From NCBI GenBank assembly GCA_030619345.1, contig JAUXBO010000009.1, positions 1 to 19,522 on the forward strand: DNA of 19,522 bases. The letters run 5' to 3'. This DNA comes from Candidatus Zixiibacteriota bacterium. GTDB taxonomy: Bacteria > Zixibacteria > MSB-5A5 > GN15 > FEB-12. The position numbers and the translations under genes are program-made. The notes below the pieces were generated by a model, which saw nothing but the letters and a program-made list of their open reading frames with translations, had not been told where the DNA came from and did no database searches. Shown piece by piece: positions 1 through 7,740 of the stretch; within the stretch, counting starts at the first letter, position 1; the number at the start of each line of letters is the position of its first letter.

Positions 1-356
1 ACATCATACGTTGACAACATTTGGTCGGCAGCGCAGAAGATAATTCCCGGGTCACAAATAGCTGCGATACAAACTGTCACTGGAGTTTCCTGCCTTTTTT
101 GGGTAGTGCCTTTCTTGTACTATACATTGTTGTCTTCTTTTAATCAAACTAATCGGGCTTCGTGATTTTCGCTCGACGCACTGAATCAGGTCAGTACCCA
201 CTCTCCAGCGCACAATAATTGTGCGTTCCTCGTTCGATTTCCTACCTTGAAAACACGTTAATGTAATGCAATATAGGCACTTAGGGCTTTTGGCATGCCT
301 TTTGATATGATATACAGCGAGTCAGTTGATAATGTCATCTCGAAAGGAGTCTTAAA
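1..356. other. Leading intergenic region, no convincing gene
   Basis: No complete gene is visible here. The first forward frame is open from base 1 to a TGA at 163-165, giving a 54-residue hydrophobic-ended tail (ending ...NQTNRAS). It could be the end of a gene starting before the window, but nothing in it is recognisable, so I do not call it. The second half looks regulatory: a perfect palindrome at 209-225 and AT-rich promoter-like segments before the lipoprotein gene. Examples are TTGAAA at 247-252 with TATAGG at 272-277 (19-bp spacing) and TTGGCA at 290-295 with TATACA at 311-316 (15-bp spacing). Neither pair is a strong match and I cannot choose between them. Confidence 0.4.
209..225. 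promoter_or_regulatory. Perfect 17-bp palindrome, possible operator
   Basis: Two 8-base arms, CGCACAAT (209-216) and ATTGTGCG (218-225), are exact reverse complements around a single central A. With a one-base centre it cannot be an efficient RNA hairpin, and no T-run follows, so a dimeric DNA-binding protein site is the more natural reading. It lies 131 bases upstream of the lipoprotein start at 357. The binding protein is unknown. Confidence 0.4.
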
Positions 357-1169
357 ATGAAAAAAATAAGCATACTGATACTGGGTATCTTACTAATGTT
401 TGCATTCGTTGGCTGCGATGATGACGACAACATCGTCCTCATCGATCCTCCACCGGCGGCACCTCAGGGTGTGTACTCGATCACCGGAGACGGTGAAGTT
501 CTCATTGCCTGGTACGGCCCTTACGAAGCGGACCTCGACCATTACTTCGTTTTGCGGTCGCTAGATCCTGTAGACAATTATGTTAAGATTGGTGAAGTGG
601 ATGCTGAGTCCAACCCCAACCTTGATTTGATTGATTACGTTTATGTCGATGACAATGTTGTCAACGGTCAGACCTATTACTACGCCGTCATGTCGGTTGA
701 CTTAGGCGGAAAAGAATCCGACCTCTCCGCCGAACCGGTCTACGATACGCCAAGACCGGAAGGTATTGTTACTCTGGCCAACGCTGATATTCTCCCCGGT
801 AGCGCCGGTTTCATCTTTGCGTTGGAGAGTATTGTCGACATGTCAGTAGCTGACATATCGGTGGTGACACTCTTTGGAGTGCCGCACCTGCATGTTAGGG
901 CAAACGGCATGACCTGGATTCAGGATATGGGCAGCACCATTGATTTTTTTGATATCTCGGTTTCCCCTCTTGGAGGTTGGTCGAGTTTCGATGATCTGGA
1001 ACTAATTGCTGGTCATACTTATGTAATTTACCTGGAGCAGGCCAACCAGACGGGCAACTACGCCAAAGTACGAGCAAGATCGGTAACGTCAACCAGTGCG
1101 ACTCTGGAATGGGGTTACCAGCCGGTGACCGATAATCCGGAACTCAAACCGGTTGTGCCGGGTCAATAG
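357..1169 (+). CDS. Lipoprotein with fibronectin type III-like domain
   Basis: Predicted lipoprotein of 270 residues. The N-terminus has MKK, a hydrophobic stretch at residues 5-17 and a lipobox ending F-V-G-C, so Cys20 would be lipidated. Four Asp follow the Cys. Asp at position +2 acts as an inner-membrane retention signal in E. coli, though whether that rule holds in this organism is unknown. Residues about 35-130 resemble a fibronectin type III fold: PP..P.GV near 32-39, a W at 52, repeated Y-x-V/L strands, and an NGQTYYYAV strand near 103-111 that is typical of this fold. The rest (about 131-270) is unassigned. The start is supported by AAAGGAG eight to ten bases upstream. The next gene begins 41 bases downstream, so the two exported proteins may be co-transcribed. 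The specific function is unknown. Confidence 0.8.
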   Translation: MKKISILILGILLMFAFVGCDDDDNIVLIDPPPAAPQGVYSITGDGEVLIAWYGPYEADLDHYFVLRSLDPVDNYVKIGEVDAESNPNLDLIDYVYVDDNVVNGQTYYYAVMSVDLGGKESDLSAEPVYDTPRPEGIVTLANADILPGSAGFIFALESIVDMSVADISVVTLFGVPHLHVRANGMTWIQDMGSTIDFFDISVSPLGGWSSFDDLELIAGHTYVIYLEQANQTGNYAKVRARSVTSTSATLEWGYQPVTDNPELKPVVPGQ

Positions 1170-1210
1170 GCTATGTCTTAATTGAAGATAATGGAAAGGA
1201 TGGAAATAAA

Positions 1211-2707
1211 ATGTTGAAACTTAGATCAAAACTTGTAGCGCTGACGGCCATGATTGTCTTTGCGGCAGTCATACCGGCCCGGACGCTTGTTTTTGCCGAT
1301 GACGGTAACTACGATGATGACTATAACCTCAGCGAACCGCGTATTGACCGCTATCTCGATGTTGAACTGTCGACCAATCATGACGACGGTGAGTATTTCG
1401 AGGGCGACAATGTAACCCTGAAGTTCCGGGTCAATCAAGACGCTTTTGTGGCCATCTATTCAGTAGATAGTCGTGACCGTGTCAATCTGATCTTCCCGGC
1501 CTCGCCCGGTGATGACAACTTCGTGCGCGGCGGCGTAACCTATCGTATCCCCGATGGCTACTCAGATTATGATCTGATTGTCTCCGGCCCGGAAGGGATC
1601 GAGAACATGCAGATTATCGCCTCTCGCGAACGCTTCCCCATTCCGGACTGGTACGGTGCTTCCGGATTACTTAATGATTGGGACGACCGCTTTGATTTCA
1701 TGGATTATATCAACTCCAAGTATTTTGTACGATATAACGGGCAGCGGTTTGCCTACGACCGGACGGCGATCTATATTAACGAATGGGAGCCGACCTATTT
1801 CCACCCGGTCTACTATCCCAGCTATCCCAGTTGGACCGTTAGTGGAAACGTCTATCTTGATTATCCCTGGGGGTCATCGGTCTGGATCAACGGCATCTAT
1901 TGGGGATGCACCCCTCTTTATATCCCGCGAATCTACGTCGGCTGGCATACCTTCACGATTTGTGATCCATACGGATATTACTGGGAATCAGATTTCCACA
2001 TCACGCGATACAACACGGTGATAATCGACCGAAACATAATCCGACCCTCACCGACCTTCTACTCCAAATACAAGGCGATACGGTCTTCGGGATATCTTGA
2101 TCCGGTTAAGCACGGCTACCCCAAGTATCATCAGAAGGTGGGGATGATGCAGAAGCTGGCAAATGGCAAAGCTGTCAGCGGAAAATCAGTCACCTATAAA
2201 GCTGCCGCCAGCAAGAACTACGTGCGCGGCGAGGCCAAATTGGTGAAGTCCGCCAAGGGGTATGAAACTAAGTCAATTTCGAAGTCGTCGGTGAAATCTT
2301 CACGCTCCAAGAGTACCGGTTACTCGAAGTCCACAAAGGTTTCGTCGAATAAATCGAAAGTCAGCAAGTCAACCTCCGGTAGTTCCAAGAGATACGATTC
2401 CGGATCTTCTAAGAAGAGTAGTAAGAGTTCGACCGGATACACTACTCAGAAAAGCTCCGGTTCAAAATCGACCAGTGGGAGTCAATACCGCAAGAGTACT
2501 CAAACAAAGCGGAAGACTGATGCTAAGCAGCAGAAAGTGACCAAAAGCCAAAAGACCAAGACCAGTAAATCGACCGCCAAAAAGAGTACGGTGAAACAGG
2601 CCACTCCTAAGAAGTCTTCGGGAAAGGCTGTTAAGTCAACGAAAGCACCTTCAAAAAGCAAGTCTGAAACGAGCAAGACTTCAAAGACAAAGAAAAAGAA
2701 CCCTTAA
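1211..2707 (+). CDS. Exported DUF4384/PEGA-like protein with Lys/Ser-rich tail
   Basis: 498 residues with a Sec signal peptide (LRSKL, hydrophobic core, probable cleavage after V-F-A at residue 29). An Asp/Tyr-rich linker leads into a region at about 48-140 that looks like DUF4384, with strands of the type G-D-N-V-T-L-K-F-R-V and A-F-V-A-I-Y-S-V-D followed by NLIFP. Residues about 210-275 resemble a PEGA-type beta domain (G-N-V-Y-L-D-Y-P-W-G-S-S-V-W-I-N-G, then a G-x-H-x-F-x-I-x-D-P-x-G strand). Aromatic residues, especially Tyr and Trp, are abundant. From about residue 330 to the end the protein becomes low-complexity Lys/Ser/Thr, strongly basic and resembling histone H1 tails, in sharp contrast to the acidic N-terminal half. 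A role in envelope or surface attachment is inference. The RBS (AAAGGATGG) lies about 8 bases upstream of ATG 1211. A strong terminator follows the stop. Confidence 0.8.
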   Translation: MLKLRSKLVALTAMIVFAAVIPARTLVFADDGNYDDDYNLSEPRIDRYLDVELSTNHDDGEYFEGDNVTLKFRVNQDAFVAIYSVDSRDRVNLIFPASPGDDNFVRGGVTYRIPDGYSDYDLIVSGPEGIENMQIIASRERFPIPDWYGASGLLNDWDDRFDFMDYINSKYFVRYNGQRFAYDRTAIYINEWEPTYFHPVYYPSYPSWTVSGNVYLDYPWGSSVWINGIYWGCTPLYIPRIYVGWHTFTICDPYGYYWESDFHITRYNTVIIDRNIIRPSPTFYSKYKAIRSSGYLDPVKHGYPKYHQKVGMMQKLANGKAVSGKSVTYKAAASKNYVRGEAKLVKSAKGYETKSISKSSVKSSRSKSTGYSKSTKVSSNKSKVSKSTSGSSKRYDSGSSKKSSKSSTGYTTQKSSGSKSTSGSQYRKSTQTKRKTDAKQQKVTKSQKTKTSKSTAKKSTVKQATPKKSSGKAVKSTKAPSKSKSETSKTSKTKKKNP

Positions 2708-2731
2708 CCCCCTAATCATAATTCTCTGCTT

Positions 2732-2763
2732 AACGGCCGTGACTTTGTCGCGGCCGTTTTTTT
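2732..2763 (+). terminator. Rho-independent terminator after the exported-protein gene
   Basis: The arms AACGGCCG (2732-2739) and CGGCCGTT (2751-2758) pair perfectly. The stem continues through one G-T wobble and GAC/GTC to a TTT loop, making about 12 pairs. Seven consecutive T follow at 2757-2763. It ends 25-56 bases after the stop at 2707 and separates the exported-protein pair from the heat-shock operon. Confidence 0.9.
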
Positions 2764-2784
2764 ATCCCCATGTAATCAAATAAT

Positions 2785-2816
2785 TTGTCTTGATATTGCC
2801 GCTATATTTGTATAAA
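2785..2816 (+). promoter_or_regulatory. Candidate promoter of the hrcA operon
   Basis: An AT-rich stretch between the terminator and hrcA contains TTGATA (2790-2795) and TATAAA (2811-2816), 15 bases apart, or TTGTCT (2785-2790) with 20-base spacing. The spacing is not ideal, so the assignment is tentative. The position is right: after the terminator and about 60 bases before the hrcA start. No CIRCE element (TTAGCACTC with its inverted repeat) is seen here. Confidence 0.35.
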
Positions 2817-2839
2817 TTATTGAACGACTGACAGATAGC

Positions 2840-2854
2840 ATGACAATATGTCAT
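2840..2854. promoter_or_regulatory. Inverted repeat in the hrcA leader, possible operator
   Basis: ATGACA (2840-2845) and TGTCAT (2849-2854) are exact inverted repeats around ATA. Another TGACA occurs just upstream at 2829-2833. The site lies 23 bases before the hrcA start and downstream of the candidate promoter, where a repressor site would act. It does not match CIRCE, the usual HrcA operator, so a link to HrcA is only a guess. Confidence 0.35.
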
Positions 2855-2877
2855 ACGGTTGAAACGGTGAGAACAGT

Positions 2878-3921
2878 ATGTCTTTTGAGAATCTGGGCGA
2901 AAGAGAAAAGAAGGTACTTTACAATCTGATAAAGTACTATATCCAGTCGGCTGATCCGGTCGGCTCGAGGGTTATTGCCAACAAATTCCAGATGGGGATT
3001 TCTTCGGCAACAATCCGCAATACTCTTCAGGACTTGGAAGAGTTGGGCCTCGTTCAGCAGCCCCATACTTCCGCTGGACGTATTCCCACCGATGCCGGCT
3101 ATCGTGTCTATGTGGATTACCTGTTACGACCGGAAGAACTCTCATCCGAACTCAGGGATCAAATCAAAACATCGATTCTCCGTGAGGGGCGTGGTTTAAA
3201 CGAGATACTCGGGCAAACCTGCCGGGTATTGGGTGAGATCACCAATCAGTTGGGAGTGACAATAGCACCCCGATTTGAATCAGGGGTTCTTCGCCGTATC
3301 GATCTAATACCGGTCGCGGATGAACGGATCATGGTCGTGGTGGTGGTGGAGTCCGGGTTGGCTCGCAGTCTGATTATCGAGATTGAGGCCACTATCGAAG
3401 ACCGTCAACTCAAAGAATTTGAACGAGTGCTTAACGAACGACTGACCGGTTTGACGCTGGGCGAAATCAAAGAGAGTATCAACCAGCGTTTGGCCGATGT
3501 TTCCGGTCATGGCCGCCTTATAAAATTGGTCGTGGATTCCAATGAGAAAATCTGGGCCGAGTCCACGAGCGGTGATATTCATATCTCTGGTACCGACCGT
3601 TTGTTGCAGCATCCGGAATTTTCCAGCGTCGAGACCATATCGGAACTGATGAGAATAATCGAGAATGGTACGGTCCTTTCTGAATTTCTCAAAAGCTCAT
3701 CTGAAGAGGGAATTGTAATAACTATCGGACATGAGAATAAGATCAACGAGATTATGAACTGCTCGCTGGTTACGTCATCATACAAAGTAGGGAATATTTC
3801 AGGCAGTATCGGGATCATTGGCCCCACCAGAATGCCATACAGCAAACTTGTATCGATTGTCGAATGCACCGCGCGGACTATCACAGAAGCGTTGTCAGGA
3901 TTGAAACGTACGGAGAAATAG
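2878..3921 (+). CDS. hrcA: Heat-inducible transcription repressor HrcA
   Basis: HrcA represses class I heat-shock genes, usually by binding CIRCE, and its folding depends on the chaperonin. The 347-residue length is typical. Residues about 5-75 form the winged helix-turn-helix, with the diagnostic stretches S-S-A-T-I-R-N-T-L-Q-D-L-E-E-L-G-L (42-58) and the wing P-H-T-S-A-G-R-I-P-T-D-A-G-Y-R-V (62-77). The remainder is the GAF-like dimerisation and inserted domain, ending in a strand-rich region with I-G-I-I-G-P-T-R-M-P-Y, a family hallmark. ATG 2878 is preceded by a modest GGTGAG six bases upstream. The gene heads hrcA-grpE-dnaK-dnaJ, and grpE begins six bases after its stop. Identification is secure. 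The operator it uses is unclear because no CIRCE sequence is present upstream. Confidence 0.96.
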   Translation: MSFENLGEREKKVLYNLIKYYIQSADPVGSRVIANKFQMGISSATIRNTLQDLEELGLVQQPHTSAGRIPTDAGYRVYVDYLLRPEELSSELRDQIKTSILREGRGLNEILGQTCRVLGEITNQLGVTIAPRFESGVLRRIDLIPVADERIMVVVVVESGLARSLIIEIEATIEDRQLKEFERVLNERLTGLTLGEIKESINQRLADVSGHGRLIKLVVDSNEKIWAESTSGDIHISGTDRLLQHPEFSSVETISELMRIIENGTVLSEFLKSSSEEGIVITIGHENKINEIMNCSLVTSSYKVGNISGSIGIIGPTRMPYSKLVSIVECTARTITEALSGLKRTEK

Positions 3922-3927
3922 AAAGAT

Positions 3928-4596
3928 ATGACTCGAAAGAGCAAGGCTAAGTCAGAAGATATGGAACAAGATATCGATGCACGCCAGAAAGAGCAGTCAG
4001 AGGAACTCCCGGAGAACGGAGTTTCTGAAGATGCTGCTGAGAAATCAGACGAACCGACAGCGTCGGGGAATCCGACAGAGGTGGACAAGTCTGAGGCCGA
4101 GGTTGATGATCTGAAGCAACAGGTGGAAGAGTTGGAAGACAAACTGCTTCGCGCGGCCGCAGAGTTTGAGAACTTCAAAAAGCGGACGGCGAGACAGTAC
4201 GAGCAAATCGTATCTTCTGCGGGTGACCGAGTATTAGGTGATTTGCTTGAGATAGTCGACAACTTTGATCGAGCGATGGCTCACTCAAATGGTGAGGCAG
4301 ATATTGATGGGCTCTTGAAGGGGATGAAGTTGATTGGCAACCAGATGAACGACCTGCTCAAAAAATATAATGTGGAACCGATTGAGGCTGTCGGCAGTCC
4401 CTTTGATCCTTCGCTGCATGAGGCCATGATGCAGATTGCCTCCGACGAGCATGAGCCGGGTGTCGTGGCGATGGAAATAGCACGAGGTTATAGACGCGGA
4501 GACCAGGTGGTCCGGCATAGTCGTGTCGGCGTTAGTTCCGGTCCCGCGAATAACGATAAGAACGAACCCGAGAGTGGTTCGTCTGAAGATGAATAA
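3928..4596 (+). CDS. grpE: Nucleotide exchange factor GrpE
   Basis: GrpE releases ADP from DnaK and so resets the chaperone cycle. The 222-residue protein starts with a long, highly acidic and probably disordered segment (1-55). A coiled-coil dimerisation helix follows (about 55-100), with the family motif A-A-E-F-E-N-F-K-K-R near 77-86. The beta-domain carries the GrpE signature: G-S-P-F-D-P-S-L-H-E-A-M (146-157) and G-Y-R-R-G-D-Q-V-V-R-H-S-R-V-G-V (187-202). A second acidic tail ends the protein. ATG 3928 is used because GGAG sits about a dozen bases upstream inside the end of hrcA; an in-frame ATG at 3961 would shorten only the acidic arm. The six-base gap to hrcA and 37-base gap to dnaK support one transcript. 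Confidence 0.96.
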   Translation: MTRKSKAKSEDMEQDIDARQKEQSEELPENGVSEDAAEKSDEPTASGNPTEVDKSEAEVDDLKQQVEELEDKLLRAAAEFENFKKRTARQYEQIVSSAGDRVLGDLLEIVDNFDRAMAHSNGEADIDGLLKGMKLIGNQMNDLLKKYNVEPIEAVGSPFDPSLHEAMMQIASDEHEPGVVAMEIARGYRRGDQVVRHSRVGVSSGPANNDKNEPESGSSEDE

Positions 4597-4633
4597 ATAA
4601 TAATGACATATAGTTACGGAGGCATTGACTCAA

Positions 4634-6568
4634 ATGGGTAAGATTATTGGTATTGATCTGGGTACGACTAACTCTTGTGTAGCCGTTCTTGAAGGAAAAG
4701 AACCGGTGGTGATCCCCAATCAAGAGGGAGCGCGCACGACACCGTCGGTAGTCGCCTTTGCCAAAGATGGCGAACGTCTGGTAGGGTCCCCGGCCAAACG
4801 GCAGGCAGTAACCAATCCGGAGAACACAGTTTTTTCCGTAAAGCGGTTTATGGGACGGATGCACAACGAGGTTGGTTCTGAAGAAAAAATAGTCCCTTAT
4901 ACTGTCACGGAAAATGACAAAGGGGCGGTCATGATAGACGCTGGCGGCAAAGTGCACACGCCTCCCGAAATTTCAGCGATGACCTTACAGGCGCTTAAGA
5001 AGGCAGCCGAAAGCTATCTTGGCACCGAAGTAAAACAGGCGGTCATTACCGTGCCCGCTTATTTCAACGATGCCCAACGGCAGGCGACCAAGGATGCCGG
5101 GCGTATCGCCGGACTTGAAGTTCTCCGTATTATTAACGAGCCGACGGCGGCTTCGCTTGCGTATGGGTTGCAGAACAAAGGCAGCCAGAAAATTGCCGTT
5201 TACGATCTGGGCGGCGGTACTTTTGATGTTTCTATTCTTGAAATTGGCGACGGTGTCTTTGAAGTTCGCTCAACCAACGGTGACTCACATCTGGGCGGCG
5301 ATGATTTCGACCAGAAGATTATCGATTGGATGGCGGATGAATTCCTCAAGAATCAGGGTATCGATCTCAGAAAAGACAAGATGGCTTTGCAGCGGCTGAA
5401 AGAGGCAGCGGAGAAAGCCAAGATCGAACTATCAAACACCATGCAGACAAATATCAATCTTCCGTTTGTGACCGCCGACCAGTCCGGTCCCAAGCATCTC
5501 GATTTGATGCTAACCAGATCAAAATTTGAGCAACTGTGCGATGACCTGATTCAACGGACAGTACAGCCGTGCAAGAGCGCTCTTGCCGATGCGAAATTAT
5601 CTACTGGCGAGATCGATCAGGTTGTGCTGGTAGGTGGCATGACACGCATGCCGAAGGTCGTGGAGTTGGTCAGTGAGTTGTTCGGGCGTGAACCACACAA
5701 GGGTGTCAATCCGGATGAAGTCGTTGCTATCGGTGCCGCCATTCAGGGTGGCGTTTTGTCCGGCGACATGCAGGATATAGTTCTCCTTGATGTCACCCCG
5801 TTGTCGCTTGGTATCGAAACCCTGGGCGGTGTCTTGACGCAGCTAATAGAGCGCAACACGACTATCCCGACCCGGAAATCACAGATATTCTCGACTGCGG
5901 CCGACAATCAACCGGCCGTCTCCATTCATGTCCTTCAGGGGGAACGTCAAATGGCCGTTGACAACCGGACTCTGGGCCGCTTTGATCTGGTTGGTATTCC
6001 ACCGGCTCCGCGCGGTATTCCACAGATTGAAGTATCTTTTGATATTGATGCCAACGGTATCGTGCACGTGTCGGCCAAAGATAAAGCTACCAATAAAGAA
6101 CAGTCGATCAAGATTGAGGTTTCTTCCGGTCTGACTGATGAAGAGATCGAAAAAATGGTGAACGATGCCGAGCAGCACGCCGAGGAAGACAAAGCCAAAG
6201 CGGATCTGATCAAAGAAAAAAATGAAGCGGACGCTCTGGTTTACAGTTCGGAAAAGACGCTGAAAGAAAACGGAGACAAAGTCTCTGACGATGAGAAAAA
6301 GAATATCGAAGAAGCAATTGAGAGCCTCAAGACAGCTATTGCTTCGGATTCTCTGGAGCAGATCAAAACCGCCAAAGAGGCGCTAATGCAGGCTTCACAT
6401 AAGCTCGCCGAGGAGATGTACAAAGAAGCCCAGCAGCAACAGGAGTCTGCGGCCGGAGCCGAGCAGGCTGAGCCGGGAAGCGATGCTCAGGAAGCAACCA
6501 CCGATGATGCTGAAAAGGAAGGCGCTGTCGATGCCGACTTTGAGGTTGTCGATGAAGACAAGAAGTAA
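4634..6568 (+). CDS. dnaK: Chaperone protein DnaK (Hsp70)
   Basis: ATP-dependent Hsp70 chaperone of the cytoplasm, working with DnaJ and GrpE. I place the start at ATG 4634 (MGKIIGIDLGTTNS), giving 644 residues. GGAGG at 4618-4622 is correctly placed for it, while an upstream TTG at 4625 would be only two bases from that site. The ATPase domain has phosphate-loop 1 I-D-L-G-T-T-N-S (7-14), V-P-A-Y-F-N-D (140-146), phosphate-loop 2 D-L-G-G-G-T-F-D (191-198) and V-L-V-G-G-M-T-R-M-P (331-340). The conserved linker D-V-T-P-L-S-L-G is at 386-393, then the substrate-binding beta-domain and an acidic helical lid. The C-terminus E-V-V-D-E-D-K-K resembles the usual acidic Hsp70 tail. Length and motifs are normal. 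dnaJ follows after eight bases. Confidence 0.98.
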   Translation: MGKIIGIDLGTTNSCVAVLEGKEPVVIPNQEGARTTPSVVAFAKDGERLVGSPAKRQAVTNPENTVFSVKRFMGRMHNEVGSEEKIVPYTVTENDKGAVMIDAGGKVHTPPEISAMTLQALKKAAESYLGTEVKQAVITVPAYFNDAQRQATKDAGRIAGLEVLRIINEPTAASLAYGLQNKGSQKIAVYDLGGGTFDVSILEIGDGVFEVRSTNGDSHLGGDDFDQKIIDWMADEFLKNQGIDLRKDKMALQRLKEAAEKAKIELSNTMQTNINLPFVTADQSGPKHLDLMLTRSKFEQLCDDLIQRTVQPCKSALADAKLSTGEIDQVVLVGGMTRMPKVVELVSELFGREPHKGVNPDEVVAIGAAIQGGVLSGDMQDIVLLDVTPLSLGIETLGGVLTQLIERNTTIPTRKSQIFSTAADNQPAVSIHVLQGERQMAVDNRTLGRFDLVGIPPAPRGIPQIEVSFDIDANGIVHVSAKDKATNKEQSIKIEVSSGLTDEEIEKMVNDAEQHAEEDKAKADLIKEKNEADALVYSSEKTLKENGDKVSDDEKKNIEEAIESLKTAIASDSLEQIKTAKEALMQASHKLAEEMYKEAQQQQESAAGAEQAEPGSDAQEATTDDAEKEGAVDADFEVVDEDKK

Positions 6569-6576
6569 GTTTCTGA

Positions 6577-7740
6577 ATGAGTAAACGCGACTATTACGAA
6601 ATACTCGGAGTTGACCGGTCAGCCGGTGAAGCGGAGATCAAATCCGCCTACCGAAAGCTGGCTATGAAGTACCATCCGGATCGCAACCCGGGTGACAAGA
6701 GTGCCGAAGACAGCTTCAAGGAAGCCACCGAGGCCTATGAGGTTCTCAAAGAGCCGCAGAAGCGACAGGCCTACGACCAGTACGGCCATGCCGGAGTGGG
6801 GCAGGGGGCCGGTTTTTCGGGCGGCTTTGGCGATGGTTTCGAGGGCTTTGATCTCGGCGATGCTCTCCGCGCTTTCATGCGTGACTTTGGTGGTGGTGGG
6901 TCGGTCTTCGATGACTTTTTCGGTGGTATGGGTGGCTCGATCCATCGTCGCAGCCGTGGCGAAGACCTCCGCATCCGCGTCAAGCTGACGCTGGAGGAGA
7001 TCGAATCAGGGGTTGATAAATCAGTAAAAGTCAAACGGCTCGTTAATTGTGATGCATGCAGCGGGTCCGGTGTTGCCGCCGGTTCCTCCCGAAAGACTTG
7101 CAACCAGTGCAAAGGTGCCGGGAGAGTGCGGACGATAAGCCGAACATTCCTCGGTACTGTGCAGCAAGTCCAGACTTGCAATGTCTGTCGCGGTAGTGGC
7201 GAGGTTATCTCTGATCCGTGTCGAACATGTCGTGGCGAAGGCCGTGTACGAGGTAGTTCAACCGTCAACATTCATGTACCGGCTGGGGTTTCATCAGGCA
7301 ACTATATGACCGTTGACGATATGGGGAATGCCGCTCCTAATCGGGGTGAGTTCGGCGATCTGGTGGTGGTGTTTGAAGAAATTGAGCACAACCAGTTTAC
7401 CCGGCATGGCGACAATGTTCTTTGTGAGATTCCAATCTCTTTTGTAACCGCTGCCCTCGGCGGAGAAGTTGCAGTGCCGACTCTCAAAGGTCCGGAAATG
7501 ATCAAAATTCCATCGGGAACGCAGAACGGTAAGATTGTCAAGATGCGCGGAAGGGGAATCCCGCACTTGAATCGTTCAGGACGCGGCGACCAACTGGTTC
7601 AAGTAGTCGTCTGGGTTCCTACAAAACTCAAGGACGACGAAAAAAAAGCGTTGCAGAAATTAAAGCAGTCAGAGTCCTTCAATCCGCCCGAAGGCGGTAA
7701 GTCGTTTTTTGAAAAACTTCGCGAAACACTGGGTGTCTGA
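6577..7740 (+). CDS. dnaJ: Chaperone protein DnaJ (Hsp40)
   Basis: Co-chaperone that delivers substrates to DnaK and triggers ATP hydrolysis. The 387-residue protein has all class I DnaJ parts: the J-domain (5-68) with H-P-D at 33-35; a Gly/Phe-rich segment (about 73-120); and a zinc-binding domain with four CxxCxGxG modules starting at Cys158, Cys175, Cys201 and Cys215. Two C-terminal peptide-binding domains follow, with V-P-A-G-V-S-S-G near 234-241 and a second conserved G-T-Q-N-G-K near 316-321. No strong Shine-Dalgarno precedes ATG 6577, as often happens where translation is coupled to the gene before it. Its TGA overlaps the prmA ATG by one base. Confidence 0.98.
   Translation: MSKRDYYEILGVDRSAGEAEIKSAYRKLAMKYHPDRNPGDKSAEDSFKEATEAYEVLKEPQKRQAYDQYGHAGVGQGAGFSGGFGDGFEGFDLGDALRAFMRDFGGGGSVFDDFFGGMGGSIHRRSRGEDLRIRVKLTLEEIESGVDKSVKVKRLVNCDACSGSGVAAGSSRKTCNQCKGAGRVRTISRTFLGTVQQVQTCNVCRGSGEVISDPCRTCRGEGRVRGSSTVNIHVPAGVSSGNYMTVDDMGNAAPNRGEFGDLVVVFEEIEHNQFTRHGDNVLCEIPISFVTAALGGEVAVPTLKGPEMIKIPSGTQNGKIVKMRGRGIPHLNRSGRGDQLVQVVVWVPTKLKDDEKKALQKLKQSESFNPPEGGKSFFEKLRETLGV

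Noticed and set aside
1..165. Open frame at the left edge, possibly the end of an upstream gene
   Set aside because: 54 hydrophobic residues without a recognisable motif are not enough to call a gene.
2766..2774. CCCCATGTA, similar to the -10 element of sigma-32 heat-shock promoters
   Set aside because: The sequence where the -35 element should lie is the terminator stem and does not resemble CTTGAAA. A chance match is more likely.
3579..4262. Long minus-strand frame across hrcA and grpE (227 codons)
   Set aside because: It lies opposite two certain genes, is Ser-rich in the way typical of antisense frames, and has no family features.
4625..4633. TTG start for dnaK, adding three residues
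   Set aside because: It is only two bases from the GGAGG, while ATG 4634 has correct spacing and gives the standard DnaK N-terminus.
7640..7648. Run of eight A followed by G inside dnaJ, resembling a ribosomal slippery site
   Set aside because: The codons are GAA-AAA-AAA-GCG, so the AAAAAAG heptamer is not in the phase needed for -1 slippage, and the normal frame encodes a complete DnaJ.
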